Part shown: positions 63,965-64,000 of the stretch, in pieces | Numbering within the stretch: the stretch's first letter is position 1 | Layout of the letters: each line of letters begins with the position of its first letter | Assembly: GCF_000284095.1 (NCBI RefSeq) | Contig: NC_017078.1 | Location: 221,450-285,449 of the forward strand | Source of the DNA: Selenomonas ruminantium subsp. lactilytica TAM6421 | Lineage (GTDB): Bacteria; Bacillota; Negativicutes; Selenomonadales; Selenomonadaceae | DNA length: 64,000 bases | Reading direction: 5' to 3' | Notes under the pieces: model-generated | Database searches by the model: none | Told to the model about the DNA's origin: nothing | The model's input: the letters and a program-made list of their open reading frames with translations, nothing else | Translations under genes and position numbers: made by a program

Positions 63965-64000
63965 TTGATATTTTAATTATGCTAGAAAGGGGATACACCC

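Noticed and set aside
1..64000. CRISPR array, tRNA, rRNA or replication origin
   Set aside because: No regularly spaced direct repeats, cloverleaf genes, rRNA segments or DnaA-box clusters were noticed on either strand; a tool-based scan would be needed to exclude short RNA genes.

Overview
The window looks like a chromosomal segment of a Gram-negative-walled Firmicute of the class Negativicutes, probably a Selenomonas-like genus. Outer-membrane systems (a two-partner secretion pair and autotransporter barrels) sit beside Firmicute-type genes (a UvrX-type Y-family polymerase with a small YolD-like partner, a PucR regulator, NhaC, a Clostridium-type 4-hydroxybutyrate dehydrogenase) and anaerobic metabolism (indolepyruvate oxidoreductase, PaaK-type ligase). 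The genus is an inference. I saw no rRNA, tRNA or CRISPR array.

Layout. 1-13.1 kb (minus): two-partner secretion operon, an outer-membrane TpsB transporter followed by a giant LktA-like filamentous adhesin of at least 3803 residues that runs off the left edge. 13.3-16.4 kb (minus): exported HAD phosphatase-like protein and a membrane-anchored carboxylesterase-like protein without the usual catalytic Ser and His; this unit and the TPS operon share a promoter module. 16.8-24 kb: AGCS symporter, diguanylate cyclase, decayed cysteine-protease autotransporter, orphan TrbB-like ATPase, Y-family polymerase plus YolD-like protein. 23.7-29.6 kb (minus): aryl/acyl-CoA cluster (AMP-dependent synthetase, IorA, IorB, PaaK, ACT protein), the route from aromatic 2-oxo acids to aryl-acetyl-CoA.

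29.9-42.2 kb is an accessory island, partly very AT-rich: WYL regulator, helical-repeat protein, HNH-like protein, an IS4-family insertion sequence, then a cassette on the minus strand (NERD nuclease/SF1 helicase; CbbX-like AAA+ ATPase; PPP-phosphatase-like protein with its metal ligands replaced; a divergent FtsZ/tubulin-like protein; a Cas4-like plus DEDD-exonuclease DUF2779 protein). This is my best candidate for an undescribed, possibly defence-related system.

42.3-48.8 kb: 4-aminobutyrate to 4-hydroxybutyrate branch (GabT, 4HbD) divergent from a PucR regulator, then a polar amino acid ABC transporter whose leader holds a terminator-like hairpin. 48.8-64 kb: vWA protein, hisC, small membrane proteins, a second autotransporter remnant, bioB, acyl-CoA thioesterase, nudC, nhaC, ferredoxin/polyferredoxin pair, DUF4153 membrane protein, geranylgeranyl-reductase-like flavoprotein, EamA exporter, LUD-domain protein, and at the right edge a promoter flanked by two palindromes that belongs to a gene outside the window.

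Regulation seen in the sequence: a family of TTGAC-NN-GTCAA palindromes overlaps -35 boxes and forms intergenic hairpins at seven places. Several terminators double as possible operators. Gene remnants (two autotransporters, an AEC-permease tail, an unidentified C-terminal tail) show ongoing loss of surface and transport genes.
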